A stretch of 64,000 nt of DNA from Desulfogranum marinum (GTDB lineage Bacteria > Desulfobacterota > Desulfobulbia > Desulfobulbales > Desulfobulbaceae). Below are positions 24,438 through 34,175 of the stretch, one piece after another. Numbering within the stretch: the first letter of the stretch is position 1; every line of letters starts with the position of its first letter. The DNA is taken from the NCBI RefSeq assembly GCF_016918565.1, contig NZ_JAFFQD010000011.1, forward strand, positions 55,173 to 119,172, given 5' to 3'. A program made the translations under genes and the position numbers. Under the pieces are notes generated by a model. The model made no database searches. It saw only the letters and a program-made list of their open reading frames with translations, and had not been told where the DNA came from.

Positions 24438-27110
24438 ATGCAGTCGTCTATTCGAATTACACCCTCATTTCTGTATAGCTTTTCTACGCTCTTAGCAATT
24501 GTCTTGCTCTATTGTATACCATCGGCCCTGGCAATAGAGCAAAACACTGCATTTATTCCCTTAAAAATCAATGCTCCCAACCCGGAAACCTTACTTGTTC
24601 CAGTTGATAGGGCCTTAGAAAAGAGCGTAGCTGAAAAAAATTATACATCCATTTCCAGAAACAAGGCGACGTCTCTTGTAGATTATAAAGGGACCTGGCC
24701 TCCGCCTGCAAAGATCATCAACCAAATCTCTGAAAAAACGGGTTATGACTATGTGGCCATAGGCAGTCTCACCCAACTGGGAGACAAGTACAGCCTCGAT
24801 TTCTCCGTATTTGATGCCTTGCAACCGAGCTCGCCTTACTCCTATTTTCGTGAAACAGATTCCCTTGAAGATTTATCCCGCGTTATCAGTGAAGTCGTTG
24901 CCGAGGCTGTCAGTTTCGCCAACCGCAGCTTCACCGTCGCTTCCATTGCCCCAGCCGGCAATAAACGTATCGACGCAGGGGCTATCCTTCGCAAAATTAC
25001 AACCAAACCAGGGGACATCTATGACCCTACAAGCCTTAGAGAGGATTTAAAAACCGTCTTTTCCATGGGCTATTTTGACAATGTGGAAATAGAGGCAACT
25101 GATACCGACAACGGAAAAAAAATTCTTTTTAGAGTCCAGGAAAAGCCACTCATCGGTAGTGTGGTCATTACCGGCACAGATAACATCAAAGAAGAAAATG
25201 TCCGTGATGCTGCTAACATTGCAACCAACACCATTCTTAATCCAACCAAGGTCAATGATGCTGTTACCAGGGTAAAAGAGCTCTACAAGTCAAAAGGCTA
25301 TTACAATACTGAGGTAGAGGCAACTATCAGCTATCCCTCTAAAGATAACGCAGAAGTACGTTTAGTTATCCAGGAAGGAGACAAAATAAGCGTCGAAGAG
25401 ATTACCTTTCAAGGTAACACCACCTTTGAAGACAGCGACCTGCTCGATATTATCCAGACCGGCACCTACAGCTGGTGGCTCTCCTGGCTGACCGATGCCG
25501 GTGTGTTAAAGATGGATATCCTCAAGCAAGATGCGGCTCGGCTTGGCGCTTTTTATCAAAACCATGGTTTTATCGAATCCAAAGTCGGCACCCCTGTGGT
25601 CGATCAAAAAGATGATGGCCTGTACATCACCTTTCCAATTGAAGAAGGCCCCCGTTACAGGGTCGGTATTGTTGACGTGGAAGGCGACCTTATTAAAGAT
25701 AAAGAGCTGCTGATTAGTAAGCTGCAAATCCGCCAGGAACCGTTTCTCAACCGTCAGATACTGCGCGAAGATACCACCCGCCTCACCGATGTGTATGCTG
25801 AGAATGGTTACGCTTTTGCGGAAGTCACTCCCAGAGTAAACAAAACCGACGTGGGCAAGCGTGTCGATATCATGCTCCACATAGAAAAAGGCTCACTGGT
25901 GTATTTTAACCGGGTGGAAATCCAAGGCAATACCCGCACCAGGGACAATGTCATCCGCAGGGATCTTCAGGTTAAAGAAGGTGGCCTGTTTGACTCTAAA
26001 GCCATTCGCACCTCAACCCTTAAATTACAGCGCCTGGGTTATTTTGAGGAGGTTACCGTTACTCCTAAACCGACGCTCAACGAAGATAAAATGGACGTGG
26101 TGGTCGATATCAAGGAAAAAGCCACCGGGCAGTTTAGTATTGGTGCAGGGTATTCCTCCTCTGAAAATGTGATGTTCATGGGGGAAATCAGCGAAGACAA
26201 TTTCCTGGGAACAGGGAACCGGTTATCGCTGACAGGCTATCTCAGCAGCAAATCGGCCAAATATAAACTTGCCTTTACCAATCCCAGACTGTTTGACTCC
26301 AATGTTTCCGGTGGAGTTGATCTCTATAACTGGGAAACAGAATATGATGATTACACCAAAGAGTCCACAGGTGCGGGGGTACGCATCGGTCATCCGCTCA
26401 TCGAAAAGTGGTATGCCTACTATGGCTACACCATTGAAAATACCGACCTGAGTGACATCGACGACGACGCCTCCGAGGTAATCAAACGCTCTGCCGAGAT
26501 CAACCTGAACAGTTCCGTCCGTTTGTCTCTGGTGCGTGACACCAGAAACCGTACCTTCTCTCCCAGCACTGGTTCACGCAACTCGGCAAGTATTAAATAT
26601 GCAGGCGGCCCTCTTGGCGGAGATGCCCAGTATACGAAGATAGAAGGTGCTTCCTCCTGGTGGTTCCCCATGATCTGGGATACGGTTTTCCATGTCAAAG
26701 GTGCTGCCGGCCAGGCTTTTGCCAATGAGGACGACAAACTCCCAGTGTACGAACATTTTTACCTGGGTGGTATGAACTCTATCCGTGGTTTTGAGTCCTA
26801 TTCGATCAGTCCGCTTGATGAAGAGACCGGTGAAAAAATCGGTGGTGACAAGATGTGGTATGGAACCGTATCCGTTATTTTCCCACTGCTCAAAGATATG
26901 GGTATGCAGGGCGAAGTTTTCACCGACTTTGGTAATGTATACGGAGTCGATGAAAGCTGGGACTTCAATGAGTTCAAAAAAACCGCTGGTGTCGGTATCC
27001 TCTGGCTTTCTCCTTTAGGCCCGCTCAGACTGGCATGGGGATTCAACCTGGACAGGCAGGAAGACGAAGACAGTTCCAACTGGGACTTCAGCATGGGCGG
27101 TACGTTTTAA
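24438..27110 (+). CDS. bamA: Outer membrane protein assembly factor BamA
   Basis: An 890-residue Omp85 protein. A signal peptide (ends near SALA, residue ~32) is followed by a ~130-residue extra N-terminal domain absent from E. coli BamA (TGYDYVAIGSLTQLG, which resembles a TolB-N/LpoB-like fold). After it come five POTRA repeats (from about residue 163: FTVASIAPAGNKRIDAG; KPLIGSVVITGTDNI; EEITFQGNTTF; YRVGIVDVEGD; VYFNRVEIQGNTRTRDNVI) and a 16-strand barrel with the lid motif SIRGFES near 780 and a terminal Phe. It inserts beta-barrel proteins into the outer membrane. It is 34 bases upstream of mfd. Confidence 0.93.
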   Translation: MQSSIRITPSFLYSFSTLLAIVLLYCIPSALAIEQNTAFIPLKINAPNPETLLVPVDRALEKSVAEKNYTSISRNKATSLVDYKGTWPPPAKIINQISEKTGYDYVAIGSLTQLGDKYSLDFSVFDALQPSSPYSYFRETDSLEDLSRVISEVVAEAVSFANRSFTVASIAPAGNKRIDAGAILRKITTKPGDIYDPTSLREDLKTVFSMGYFDNVEIEATDTDNGKKILFRVQEKPLIGSVVITGTDNIKEENVRDAANIATNTILNPTKVNDAVTRVKELYKSKGYYNTEVEATISYPSKDNAEVRLVIQEGDKISVEEITFQGNTTFEDSDLLDIIQTGTYSWWLSWLTDAGVLKMDILKQDAARLGAFYQNHGFIESKVGTPVVDQKDDGLYITFPIEEGPRYRVGIVDVEGDLIKDKELLISKLQIRQEPFLNRQILREDTTRLTDVYAENGYAFAEVTPRVNKTDVGKRVDIMLHIEKGSLVYFNRVEIQGNTRTRDNVIRRDLQVKEGGLFDSKAIRTSTLKLQRLGYFEEVTVTPKPTLNEDKMDVVVDIKEKATGQFSIGAGYSSSENVMFMGEISEDNFLGTGNRLSLTGYLSSKSAKYKLAFTNPRLFDSNVSGGVDLYNWETEYDDYTKESTGAGVRIGHPLIEKWYAYYGYTIENTDLSDIDDDASEVIKRSAEINLNSSVRLSLVRDTRNRTFSPSTGSRNSASIKYAGGPLGGDAQYTKIEGASSWWFPMIWDTVFHVKGAAGQAFANEDDKLPVYEHFYLGGMNSIRGFESYSISPLDEETGEKIGGDKMWYGTVSVIFPLLKDMGMQGEVFTDFGNVYGVDESWDFNEFKKTAGVGILWLSPLGPLRLAWGFNLDRQEDEDSSNWDFSMGGTF

Positions 27111-27144
27111 GCGTTCCTTACCCTCAATTTAAAAGAGTACATTC

Positions 27145-30100
27145 ATGCAGTCGCTCCTTAAACGGCTGTGCGAAGGCAGTTCACAACCACCTGACATAAC
27201 GGGCCTGAACAGCGCTTCCACTGCATTATTTTTAAGCCGCACCCTGGAAGCGCTTGGGACTTCGCTTTGCTGTATTATTCCCTCTGACGAACAACTTGAA
27301 ACCTTTGCCCAGGATATAGCACTTTTTACCAGTGCAAAGGTACTGGTTTACCCCAGTTTCGAAATCCCCCCATATACCCCCCTGTCTCCCGATCCGGCTA
27401 CGGTTGGGGCGAGGCTCTCCGCTCTGTACTTACTCCAGGAGCTTACAGAACCTTGCATTATCCTCACTTCCGCAGAAGCAATCCTGAGAAAGATCCTGCC
27501 TAAAAGTGCTTTTAACGATCACTGCGAGTTGCTCATTCAAGGTGAAGAGATTGACCGTGATGCGCTTATCCAGACGTTGATCCGTGCAGGATACCAAACC
27601 TGTGAACTCGTGCAGCAGCAGGGTGACCTGGCAATTCGGGGCGGTATTGTTGATATTTTTCCACCAGCCCATGATCCTGATAATGGCACAGGTCCCCTTC
27701 GGTTGGATTTTTTCGGAGATACCCTGGAAACCATACGTATTTTCGACCCTGTCAGTCAACGATCCTTTGACCAGCTGGAAGAAGCGGTCCTGCTGCCGGC
27801 TTCAGATATGCTTTTTCCTCAAAAGCAAGGAAAAGGGCTATGGGAGGAGGCACTGACAAAAAGTGCCGACCAATATCAGTGGCGCTCTGACTCTCACATC
27901 CAGATCAGGGACTATTTCAGCCAGGAATACCGTTTTCCAGGAATCGAGTTTATGCTGCCGCTACTCTATGGCGGCACGGATAAGCTTCATTGTTTTTTTG
28001 ACTATCTTCCCCAAGAATGCGCACTCTTTGTCTATGATCCCTTTGGGGTGCGGCAGTCTTTGGATATCGTCCGCGAACGGATAGACGCTAATTACAATGA
28101 GGCCTTGGCCGGGGATGTAGCAGCACTCCCCCCAAATGAACTGTTTTTAACCAAAGAGGAAACAGATACCCTCTACCAGGCGCGGCTTAAGGCACGGTTT
28201 GTCCAACTTCCCGATCCGGATAATCCCGAACCTCCCTTGAGTGTTAATGCCGGTGATCATAGTCTGCTCCGCCAGGAAATTGAACTCCAGCGTAAAAAAC
28301 GTGGTCTGCTTGCCCCTCTGACAGACCGAATCATACCCTGGCAGGAAAAAGGTGCCACCACCTTGCTTGCCTGTAAATCAGAGCGTCAGGCAAGGCACTT
28401 TTCCGAACTGTTTGAAAACTACCACCTACGGTCCCGCCTGATAACAGCCCCGATCAATCTGAGTACACCTCATCCCACAGATGAAATTCTGCTCGTGGAT
28501 CACCCCTTGTCCAAAGGGTTTGACCTTGCTGACGAAAAACATCACATTCTCTCGGCTACGGAACTTTTTGGTGACAAAAGGCTCCAAAAGGGGCGACGCA
28601 AGCACAAGGGAGGACAAGCAGACAGCCAACCTCTCCCACTTGATCAGCTCAGCGATGGTGATGCAGTTGTCCACAGGGAGCACGGTGTTGGTATTTTCAG
28701 GGGGTTGGTTAATATGCAAATCTCAGGAAATCGAGGCGATTTCCTGCTCATCGACTACCGCAACGATGATAAACTGTATGTCCCGGTTGACAAGCTACAC
28801 TGGGTAAGTAAATACCAGGGGCTGACAGATCAACAACCCAAACTCGACAGCCTGGGCAGTCAGCGCTGGCAAGCGACCAAGCAAAAGGTAACAGATGCGG
28901 TATGGAAGGTTGCCCAAGAGTTGCTCGAGATCTATGCTCAAAGAGCGATCCGCAAAGGACATCAATTCAGTCCTCCAGGTGAGCTTTACCGCGAACTCGA
29001 AGAATCCTTTCCCTTTGAAGAGACACCGGGCCAGGCAAAAGCTATAGACGATACCCTTGCAGATCTTACCAGCGAACAGCCCATGGACAGACTTGTCTGC
29101 GGCGATGTAGGCTACGGCAAGACCGAGGTTGCGGCAAGGGCCGCTTTTAAAGCCATAGAGGATGGATTTCAGGTCGCTATTCTTGTCCCGACAACCGTAC
29201 TTGCAGAGCAGCACGCTGCCACCTTTCGTGATCGTTTCACCTCTTTTCCGGTTGAAATACGCTGTTTGAACCGCTTCCGTACCACCAAACAGCAAAAAGA
29301 AATCAGCGCTGGTGTGGCTGCCGGTTCAATTGATCTTGTGGTCGGCACGCACAGGTTGCTCTCCAAAGATATTCAATTCAATCGCCTGGGGCTGCTGATC
29401 ATAGATGAAGAACATCGGTTCGGTGTCAGCCATAAAGAAAAAATCAAACGTCTCAAGGCTTCGGTTGACGTTCTGACTCTGACCGCAACGCCCATCCCAA
29501 GGACTCTGCAAATGTCGCTACTCGGCATCCGAGACCTCTCTGTTATTTCTACTCCCCCCCAGCAACGAAGGGCAGTCAAAACCTTTCTCGCCCGTCATGA
29601 CCAGCTGGTTATCAGAGAAGCGGTAATGAAAGAGATGCAGCGTGGTGGTCAGCTCTTTTTTGTACACAACCGGGTCCGAACAATCCATAGGGTTGCAGAA
29701 ACCATAGCTGATCTGGTTCCTCAGGCGCGGATCGGAATTGCTCATGGGCAGATGTCAGGTCAGCAGCTCGAAAACGTGATGGTACAGTTCATCAATCATA
29801 AAGTCGATATTTTGGTGTGCACCACAATCATTGAGTCCGGCCTTGACATCCCAAACGCGAATACGATCATCATCAACCGGGCAGACCATCTCGGGCTTGC
29901 TGATATCTATCAGCTCCGCGGTCGCGTCGGCCGCTCTTCGCGACAGGCTTACGCCTACTTGTTTGTCCCCTCCCTGGACAGCTTAACCAGTGATGCCAAA
30001 AAACGACTCCGTGCCCTGATGGACAACTCAGAATTAGGCAGTGGATTTAAACTAGCCATGAATGATCTGCAGATCCGCGGCGGAGGCAATCTGCTAGGCG

Positions 30101-30678
30101 TTTCTCAGTCCGGCCATATTGCTGCGGTCGGCTACGACCTCTATCTCGAACTCCTCCAGGCAACGGTTGCAGACCTGAAAAAGCAGGCTCTCGCTCGTGA
30201 GAACGGTCAGTCGACCGTTATTGATATTGACCCAGAAGTCAAACTTCAATTAACCGCCTTTCTCCCTGACGACTACATCACAGACACGCCCCAGCGTTAT
30301 CAGGCGTATCGGCGCATCTCTGCCATGGGCAATGCAACATATGAGGAACTGCAGGATCTCTGTGAAGAACTCACCGACCGCTACGGGCCCTTGCCGGAAG
30401 AAGCACAAAACTTGATAAAAATCATAGAACTCAAACAGAGACTGCGCCCGCTTTATATCAACAAGCTGGAACAATCGCCAACAACCCTTGTCTTTCACTT
30501 CGTGGAAAACAGCCCTCTTGATCCGCAACGGCTCATTGTTCTGATCCAAAACCACAAAGGTAAATCCAAAAACACTCCGCGGTTGACACCTGATCATCGA
30601 TTGCTGGTACCTTTTGTCGGAGACAAAAGCCTTCATCAACAAATTAACACGGTGCTCAACACCCTTGAGGATAATTAA
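27145..30678 (+). CDS. mfd: Transcription-repair coupling factor Mfd
   Basis: An 1177-residue protein of full family length. The N-terminal UvrB-homology region includes GDLAIRGGIVDIFPP. The RNA-polymerase-interaction domain (DAVVHREHGVGIFRGL, KLYVPVDKLH) follows. The superfamily 2 translocase has Walker A GDVGYGKTE near residue 653, the box IDEEHRFGVSHKEK near 753 and motif VI QLRGRVGRS. The C-terminal TRCF domain is LTAFLPDDYI onwards. Mfd removes RNA polymerase stalled at lesions and recruits UvrA. It follows bamA closely and is itself followed 5 bases later by a HAD phosphatase gene, suggesting co-transcription. Confidence 0.96.
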   Translation: MQSLLKRLCEGSSQPPDITGLNSASTALFLSRTLEALGTSLCCIIPSDEQLETFAQDIALFTSAKVLVYPSFEIPPYTPLSPDPATVGARLSALYLLQELTEPCIILTSAEAILRKILPKSAFNDHCELLIQGEEIDRDALIQTLIRAGYQTCELVQQQGDLAIRGGIVDIFPPAHDPDNGTGPLRLDFFGDTLETIRIFDPVSQRSFDQLEEAVLLPASDMLFPQKQGKGLWEEALTKSADQYQWRSDSHIQIRDYFSQEYRFPGIEFMLPLLYGGTDKLHCFFDYLPQECALFVYDPFGVRQSLDIVRERIDANYNEALAGDVAALPPNELFLTKEETDTLYQARLKARFVQLPDPDNPEPPLSVNAGDHSLLRQEIELQRKKRGLLAPLTDRIIPWQEKGATTLLACKSERQARHFSELFENYHLRSRLITAPINLSTPHPTDEILLVDHPLSKGFDLADEKHHILSATELFGDKRLQKGRRKHKGGQADSQPLPLDQLSDGDAVVHREHGVGIFRGLVNMQISGNRGDFLLIDYRNDDKLYVPVDKLHWVSKYQGLTDQQPKLDSLGSQRWQATKQKVTDAVWKVAQELLEIYAQRAIRKGHQFSPPGELYRELEESFPFEETPGQAKAIDDTLADLTSEQPMDRLVCGDVGYGKTEVAARAAFKAIEDGFQVAILVPTTVLAEQHAATFRDRFTSFPVEIRCLNRFRTTKQQKEISAGVAAGSIDLVVGTHRLLSKDIQFNRLGLLIIDEEHRFGVSHKEKIKRLKASVDVLTLTATPIPRTLQMSLLGIRDLSVISTPPQQRRAVKTFLARHDQLVIREAVMKEMQRGGQLFFVHNRVRTIHRVAETIADLVPQARIGIAHGQMSGQQLENVMVQFINHKVDILVCTTIIESGLDIPNANTIIINRADHLGLADIYQLRGRVGRSSRQAYAYLFVPSLDSLTSDAKKRLRALMDNSELGSGFKLAMNDLQIRGGGNLLGVSQSGHIAAVGYDLYLELLQATVADLKKQALARENGQSTVIDIDPEVKLQLTAFLPDDYITDTPQRYQAYRRISAMGNATYEELQDLCEELTDRYGPLPEEAQNLIKIIELKQRLRPLYINKLEQSPTTLVFHFVENSPLDPQRLIVLIQNHKGKSKNTPRLTPDHRLLVPFVGDKSLHQQINTVLNTLEDN

Positions 30679-30683
30679 CAATT

Positions 30684-31367
30684 ATGCAAAATTACTGTGA
30701 CAAAACAATACACGAGTTTTCATGGGACGCCATTGATACTATCTTGCTGGATATGGACGGCACGCTGCTGGACAAACATTTTGATGACTATTTTTGGGAG
30801 CAATACCTACCCGAGCACTATAGCCTTGCCTATGATATTTCGGTGGAGGCAGCTAAAAAAGAATTGCTTGCCAGGTATGCTGCAGTTGAGGATACCCTCA
30901 ACTGGGCTGACACCAGTTTCTGGTCCCGTGAACTGGGACTGGATATCCCGGAGCTTAAGTTGCGTATCAACCATCTCATCGGCGTGCATCCTTATGTGAT
31001 AGAATTCCTTGAACACTGCATCAAGATGCGCAAAAAGCTCTATCTTGTGACCAACGCTCATTCGAGCACACTCTCCATAAAACTTGAAAAAACAGCTCTT
31101 GACCCGTGGTTTGACCAAATTATCTGTGCCGAAGAAATCGGCTTAGCCAAAGAAGAGCCGCTCTTCTGGAATAAGCTGGAAAAACTTCTTAACTATGATA
31201 AGCAACGGACGCTGCTCATTGACGATACGGAAAAAGTTCTGTCTTCAGCACAGCAATACGGCATGGGCCATTTACTTTTTGTAGCCAGACCCAGCAGTAG
31301 GCAGCGAGTGCAGTATTCATGCAGTTTCCCCTCCATTGAATACTTCAAAGAGCTTCTGCCCCGTTAA
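30684..31367 (+). CDS. yrfG: HAD family nucleotidase, YrfG-like (GMP/IMP 5'-nucleotidase)
   Basis: A 227-residue HAD-superfamily hydrolase. Motif I is LLDMDGTLLD (nucleophile Asp), motif II lies in LYLVTNAHSST, motif III in a Lys near EEIGLAKEEP and motif IV is LLIDDTEKVL. The cap insertion (HFDDYFWEQYLPEHYS, WADTSFWSRELGLD) matches the YrfG group, which dephosphorylates GMP and IMP in E. coli. Substrate specificity here is by family only. It starts 5 bases after the mfd stop. Confidence 0.85.
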   Translation: MQNYCDKTIHEFSWDAIDTILLDMDGTLLDKHFDDYFWEQYLPEHYSLAYDISVEAAKKELLARYAAVEDTLNWADTSFWSRELGLDIPELKLRINHLIGVHPYVIEFLEHCIKMRKKLYLVTNAHSSTLSIKLEKTALDPWFDQIICAEEIGLAKEEPLFWNKLEKLLNYDKQRTLLIDDTEKVLSSAQQYGMGHLLFVARPSSRQRVQYSCSFPSIEYFKELLPR

Positions 31368-31410
31368 AATATGCTGCTCGCCCCTACCTACGCTTCAAAA
31401 AAATGACATA

Positions 31411-31450
31411 AAAAAAAACCCTGTCCTCTGCAAAGCAGAAGACAGGGTTT
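31411..31450 (-). terminator. Terminator between the nucleotidase and the coiled-coil membrane gene
   Basis: The arms AAACCCTGTC and GACAGGGTTT enclose a second CTCTGC/GCAGAA stem with a short loop. A run of A on the left becomes a T run on the minus strand. It mainly ends the minus-strand gene at 31477 and may also serve the plus-strand gene. Confidence 0.8.
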
Positions 31451-31476
31451 AATGTTCCTACAAACAGCTATGTAGT

Positions 31477-32490
31477 TTAAGCGCGTCTGATTTGGCGAAT
31501 ATAATCTTTAGCCAACGACGGGTGGTCTGAAATAATCTGTCCTTTTTCATCACCCATTTCCTTGACAAGGTGATTCATCACCTGAGCATAGGTCATGTCC
31601 TTTTTCAATGTTTCCTCAACCAGTGACTGAATCCTTTCCTGGTCTGCAACATCTTCAAAATAACTAAACAAGCGGTGCATATCCTGCTCGCTTCCATCAC
31701 CACTGGCGGCTGCTTCTTCTTCGGTGCTCTGTGCAGTAGCGGCAATACCTTCCTGAATCTCTGTTTGCAATCTCTCCACCAAATCCACAATGGGTTTGAT
31801 GTCATCCTTACTGGCAATATCCTTTGCCTCAATAGTCTTAACCCGACCTGGTAAATCACCAAGCAGCTTTTCCGAAGAAATATCCTGCAATTTACCGTGA
31901 GCGGCCTCAACTTTTGTCTCTAATCCGGTGAGGACTTCACTGAGTTTTTGCAAGGCATCCCCAGACGCATTGACCTCGCCGGCAACCTGATCCAGCTTGT
32001 CAGTGGAGGCAAAAGCATCCATCTTTGACTCAAGAGCATGGATTTTATTGGTTAACTCGTTGAGCTTACTTTCAAGCATACTGTGAATTTCATCAACCTT
32101 GGTGGTATCATTTAGCAAAGCCTTTTCCACTTTTGGAGATGCTGATTCCTGCTGCGCCGATGCCTTCACATTGGCGACAACAGCCAGGCCATCTGCAAGC
32201 CAAGAGCCTAAGGTCAACTTTAAACTCGCATACATACCAGCAGCACTTTCCTTGTTGACCATGGCAACGGCACCAAGAAAAATACCGATAAGTACAGCCA
32301 GGCACAATGACAACCCGATAATCATGCCAAAAGCCCATTTGATCAGATTAATGGCACCAATAAAAATCATTGCAATACTACTCCACACACTCCCCTCTGC
32401 AGAGGTGCTGGTAAAGTATACAAGCAGGGTAAAGATAAGCAGTACAACCCCGGCTTTAAGCAGTGGGCCGCGCATGATGTTTTGTTTCAT
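31477..32490 (-). CDS. Membrane protein with long coiled coil, function unknown
   Basis: A 337-residue protein. Residues 1-75 carry two hydrophobic segments (LLKAGVVLLIFTLLVYF and FGMIIGLSLCLAVLIGIFLG). Residues ~115-245 are a long predicted coiled coil (MLESKLNELTNKIHALESKM). The C-terminal part is acidic, with EEEAAASGDGSEQD, and ends in a small helical unit (YAQVMNHLVKEMGDEKGQII). The plan resembles methyl-accepting or RmuC-like scaffolds, but no signature of either is present. It is a single minus-strand gene with its own terminator. Confidence 0.6.
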   Translation of the reverse strand: MKQNIMRGPLLKAGVVLLIFTLLVYFTSTSAEGSVWSSIAMIFIGAINLIKWAFGMIIGLSLCLAVLIGIFLGAVAMVNKESAAGMYASLKLTLGSWLADGLAVVANVKASAQQESASPKVEKALLNDTTKVDEIHSMLESKLNELTNKIHALESKMDAFASTDKLDQVAGEVNASGDALQKLSEVLTGLETKVEAAHGKLQDISSEKLLGDLPGRVKTIEAKDIASKDDIKPIVDLVERLQTEIQEGIAATAQSTEEEAAASGDGSEQDMHRLFSYFEDVADQERIQSLVEETLKKDMTYAQVMNHLVKEMGDEKGQIISDHPSLAKDYIRQIRRA

Positions 32491-33292
32491 TAATTACTCC
32501 TCCGTTTCAGAATGTCAGTCTTGACTGTGAGCATACAGTCTCTCCAGACAAAACAATGGCATTAAATTTACAAAATGTCTGTGCGTTTTTTAGTGTATTT
32601 AGCCGTGAACAGCAAGGGAAATATGTGAAATTTCTCTAAACATACTCATCAGTATTTCTTATAAACCAAGAACCTAAATTACGATCCCCCTTCCCCCTGT
32701 CTTCTTGCACAATCCAGCCAAATTTCATCCAACTTTTGCTCGCACTCGACAGCACCTTGAGTATTTGCGGATCGTACCCCTTCCCGTTGTTATTCATTAT
32801 TTCTAGCAGCACCTCAGTTAGAGTATGATACAAATCATATCACGATCTAATTCGGTGAGCCATTATGTTTTACCCAGCACTGCATCGGAAAAGGTCAGGT
32901 TGAAAATACTATGCAGTGATAAGCATGGCAGATGTTATCAACAAAAGCACGACTTACGCCCCCCATGACAAGTTATAATCACTGTTTCTCGTCGATGGCC
33001 AAAGACGCCTTCATAGGCTTACAAAAAATGACCATGCAGGCCACCTCTCCATGAATATAGATTTTATCCATCCAAGCAGATATGTCTCTAAAAACCACAG
33101 TCTTTCCCCCCATATCAAACAAAGAGACGGAGCGTCAAGAGAACGATTTAACAGTTGAACTCTCACCCGTAATCTGTCATGCTCACGGATGGTTGTGTTT
33201 GTGATAATCACCCTCGCCATAGCGAAAATTGTATTAAAAACAAGCGCCGCAGTTCCACTGAAGTAAATCTGCAAAAAACTTAAGGAGGATGT
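32491..33292. other. Long intergenic region upstream of glnH
   Basis: About 800 bases. Apart from the gene fragment at 32636-32833 I see no coding sequence. The right-hand 200 bases should contain the promoter of the glnHPQ operon; no sigma-54-type GG-GC element was spotted. Confidence 0.45.
32636..32833 (-). pseudogene. Fragment resembling an HD-GYP protein C-terminus
   Basis: A 65-codon frame opening at TTG 32833, just after an in-frame TGA. It reads TEVLLEIMNNNGKGYDPQIL and KVLSSASKSW, a pattern seen at the end of HD-GYP phosphodiesterase domains (E-x-M-x-x-x-x-G-x-x-F/Y-D-P). The catalytic HD and GYP residues are not present. It is probably a decayed tail; the identification rests on one short motif. 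Confidence 0.3.
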
Positions 33293-34039
33293 ATGAAAAA
33301 AGTCATTACCCTTATGGCAGCAATTGCCATCGTTATTGGTGCCAATGCAACTGCAATGGCCAAGAAACTGACCGTTGCCTGCGACACCAACTTCCCCCCG
33401 TTTGAATTCAAGGATCCTAAAACCGGTAAACATACCGGATTCGACGTTGAACTCTGGGATGCGATTGCCAAGCACATCGGTGTGGAATACGAACTCCAAC
33501 CAATGGATTTCAACGGTATCATCCCAGGTCTCCAATCCGGGCAACTCGACGTTGGTATCGCAGGCATCACCATCAAACCCGAACGAGCAAAAGTCGTTGA
33601 CTTTTCAGATGGTTATTACAATGCAGGCCTGATTATCCTGGTGAACAAAGATAACCAGCAGATACATGATATTACGGGACTGGATGGTAAGGTCGTCTCC
33701 ACTAAACTTGGAACCACCTCTGTGGACTTTGTCAAAGCCAATGCCAAAGCAAAAGAAGTTAAGCTTTTCCCAAACAACGATGCCATGTTTATGGAATTAA
33801 TGAGCGGTGGTGCGGATGCAGTAATTTTTGACTCGCCGGTTGTAAGTGATTTCGTACGCAAAGCCGGCCATGGGAAGGTGAAAATTGTCGGCCCTATCTA
33901 TCAAGGACAGTCCTATGGCATTGGATTTCCCAAGGGTAGCGAATTAGTTGCCAAGGTCAACAAAGCTTTGGAAGCATTACGTGCCAGTGGTGCCTACAAA
34001 GAACTGTATGTGAAATGGTTTGGAACAGAGCCTAAATAA
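33293..34039 (+). CDS. glnH: Glutamine-type ABC transporter, periplasmic binding protein
   Basis: A 248-residue periplasmic protein with a signal peptide (MKKVITLMAAIAIVIGANAT, cut near AMA). The solute-binding family 3 core follows: LTVACDTNFPPFEFKD, TGFDVELWDAIAKHIG, QSGQLDVGIAGITIKPERAK and GADAVIFDSPVV. AAGGAGGA precedes ATG 33293. The closest description is GlnH, a glutamine binder, though specificity is not certain from sequence. A hairpin follows before the permease gene, a common way to keep the binding protein in excess. Confidence 0.9.
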   Translation: MKKVITLMAAIAIVIGANATAMAKKLTVACDTNFPPFEFKDPKTGKHTGFDVELWDAIAKHIGVEYELQPMDFNGIIPGLQSGQLDVGIAGITIKPERAKVVDFSDGYYNAGLIILVNKDNQQIHDITGLDGKVVSTKLGTTSVDFVKANAKAKEVKLFPNNDAMFMELMSGGADAVIFDSPVVSDFVRKAGHGKVKIVGPIYQGQSYGIGFPKGSELVAKVNKALEALRASGAYKELYVKWFGTEPK

Positions 34040-34075
34040 TACACTTCTCAACCTATAACGTAATACCACAAAACC

Positions 34076-34125
34076 GGCCGTTACCGCATAGCCTCCACCT
34101 GCTATGTGTACCTAACGGCCTTTTT
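34076..34125 (+). terminator. Attenuator-like hairpin between glnH and glnP
   Basis: The arms GGCCGTTA (34076-34083) and TAACGGCC (34113-34120) are followed by five T residues. The loop can form an inner GCATAGC/GCTATG stem. It should partly terminate after glnH and lower permease expression. Confidence 0.7.
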
Positions 34126-34175
34126 CGTTCCTCTGCCAGAAACCCTGTTTATTAAAATTCATCTTCCGGACATTT

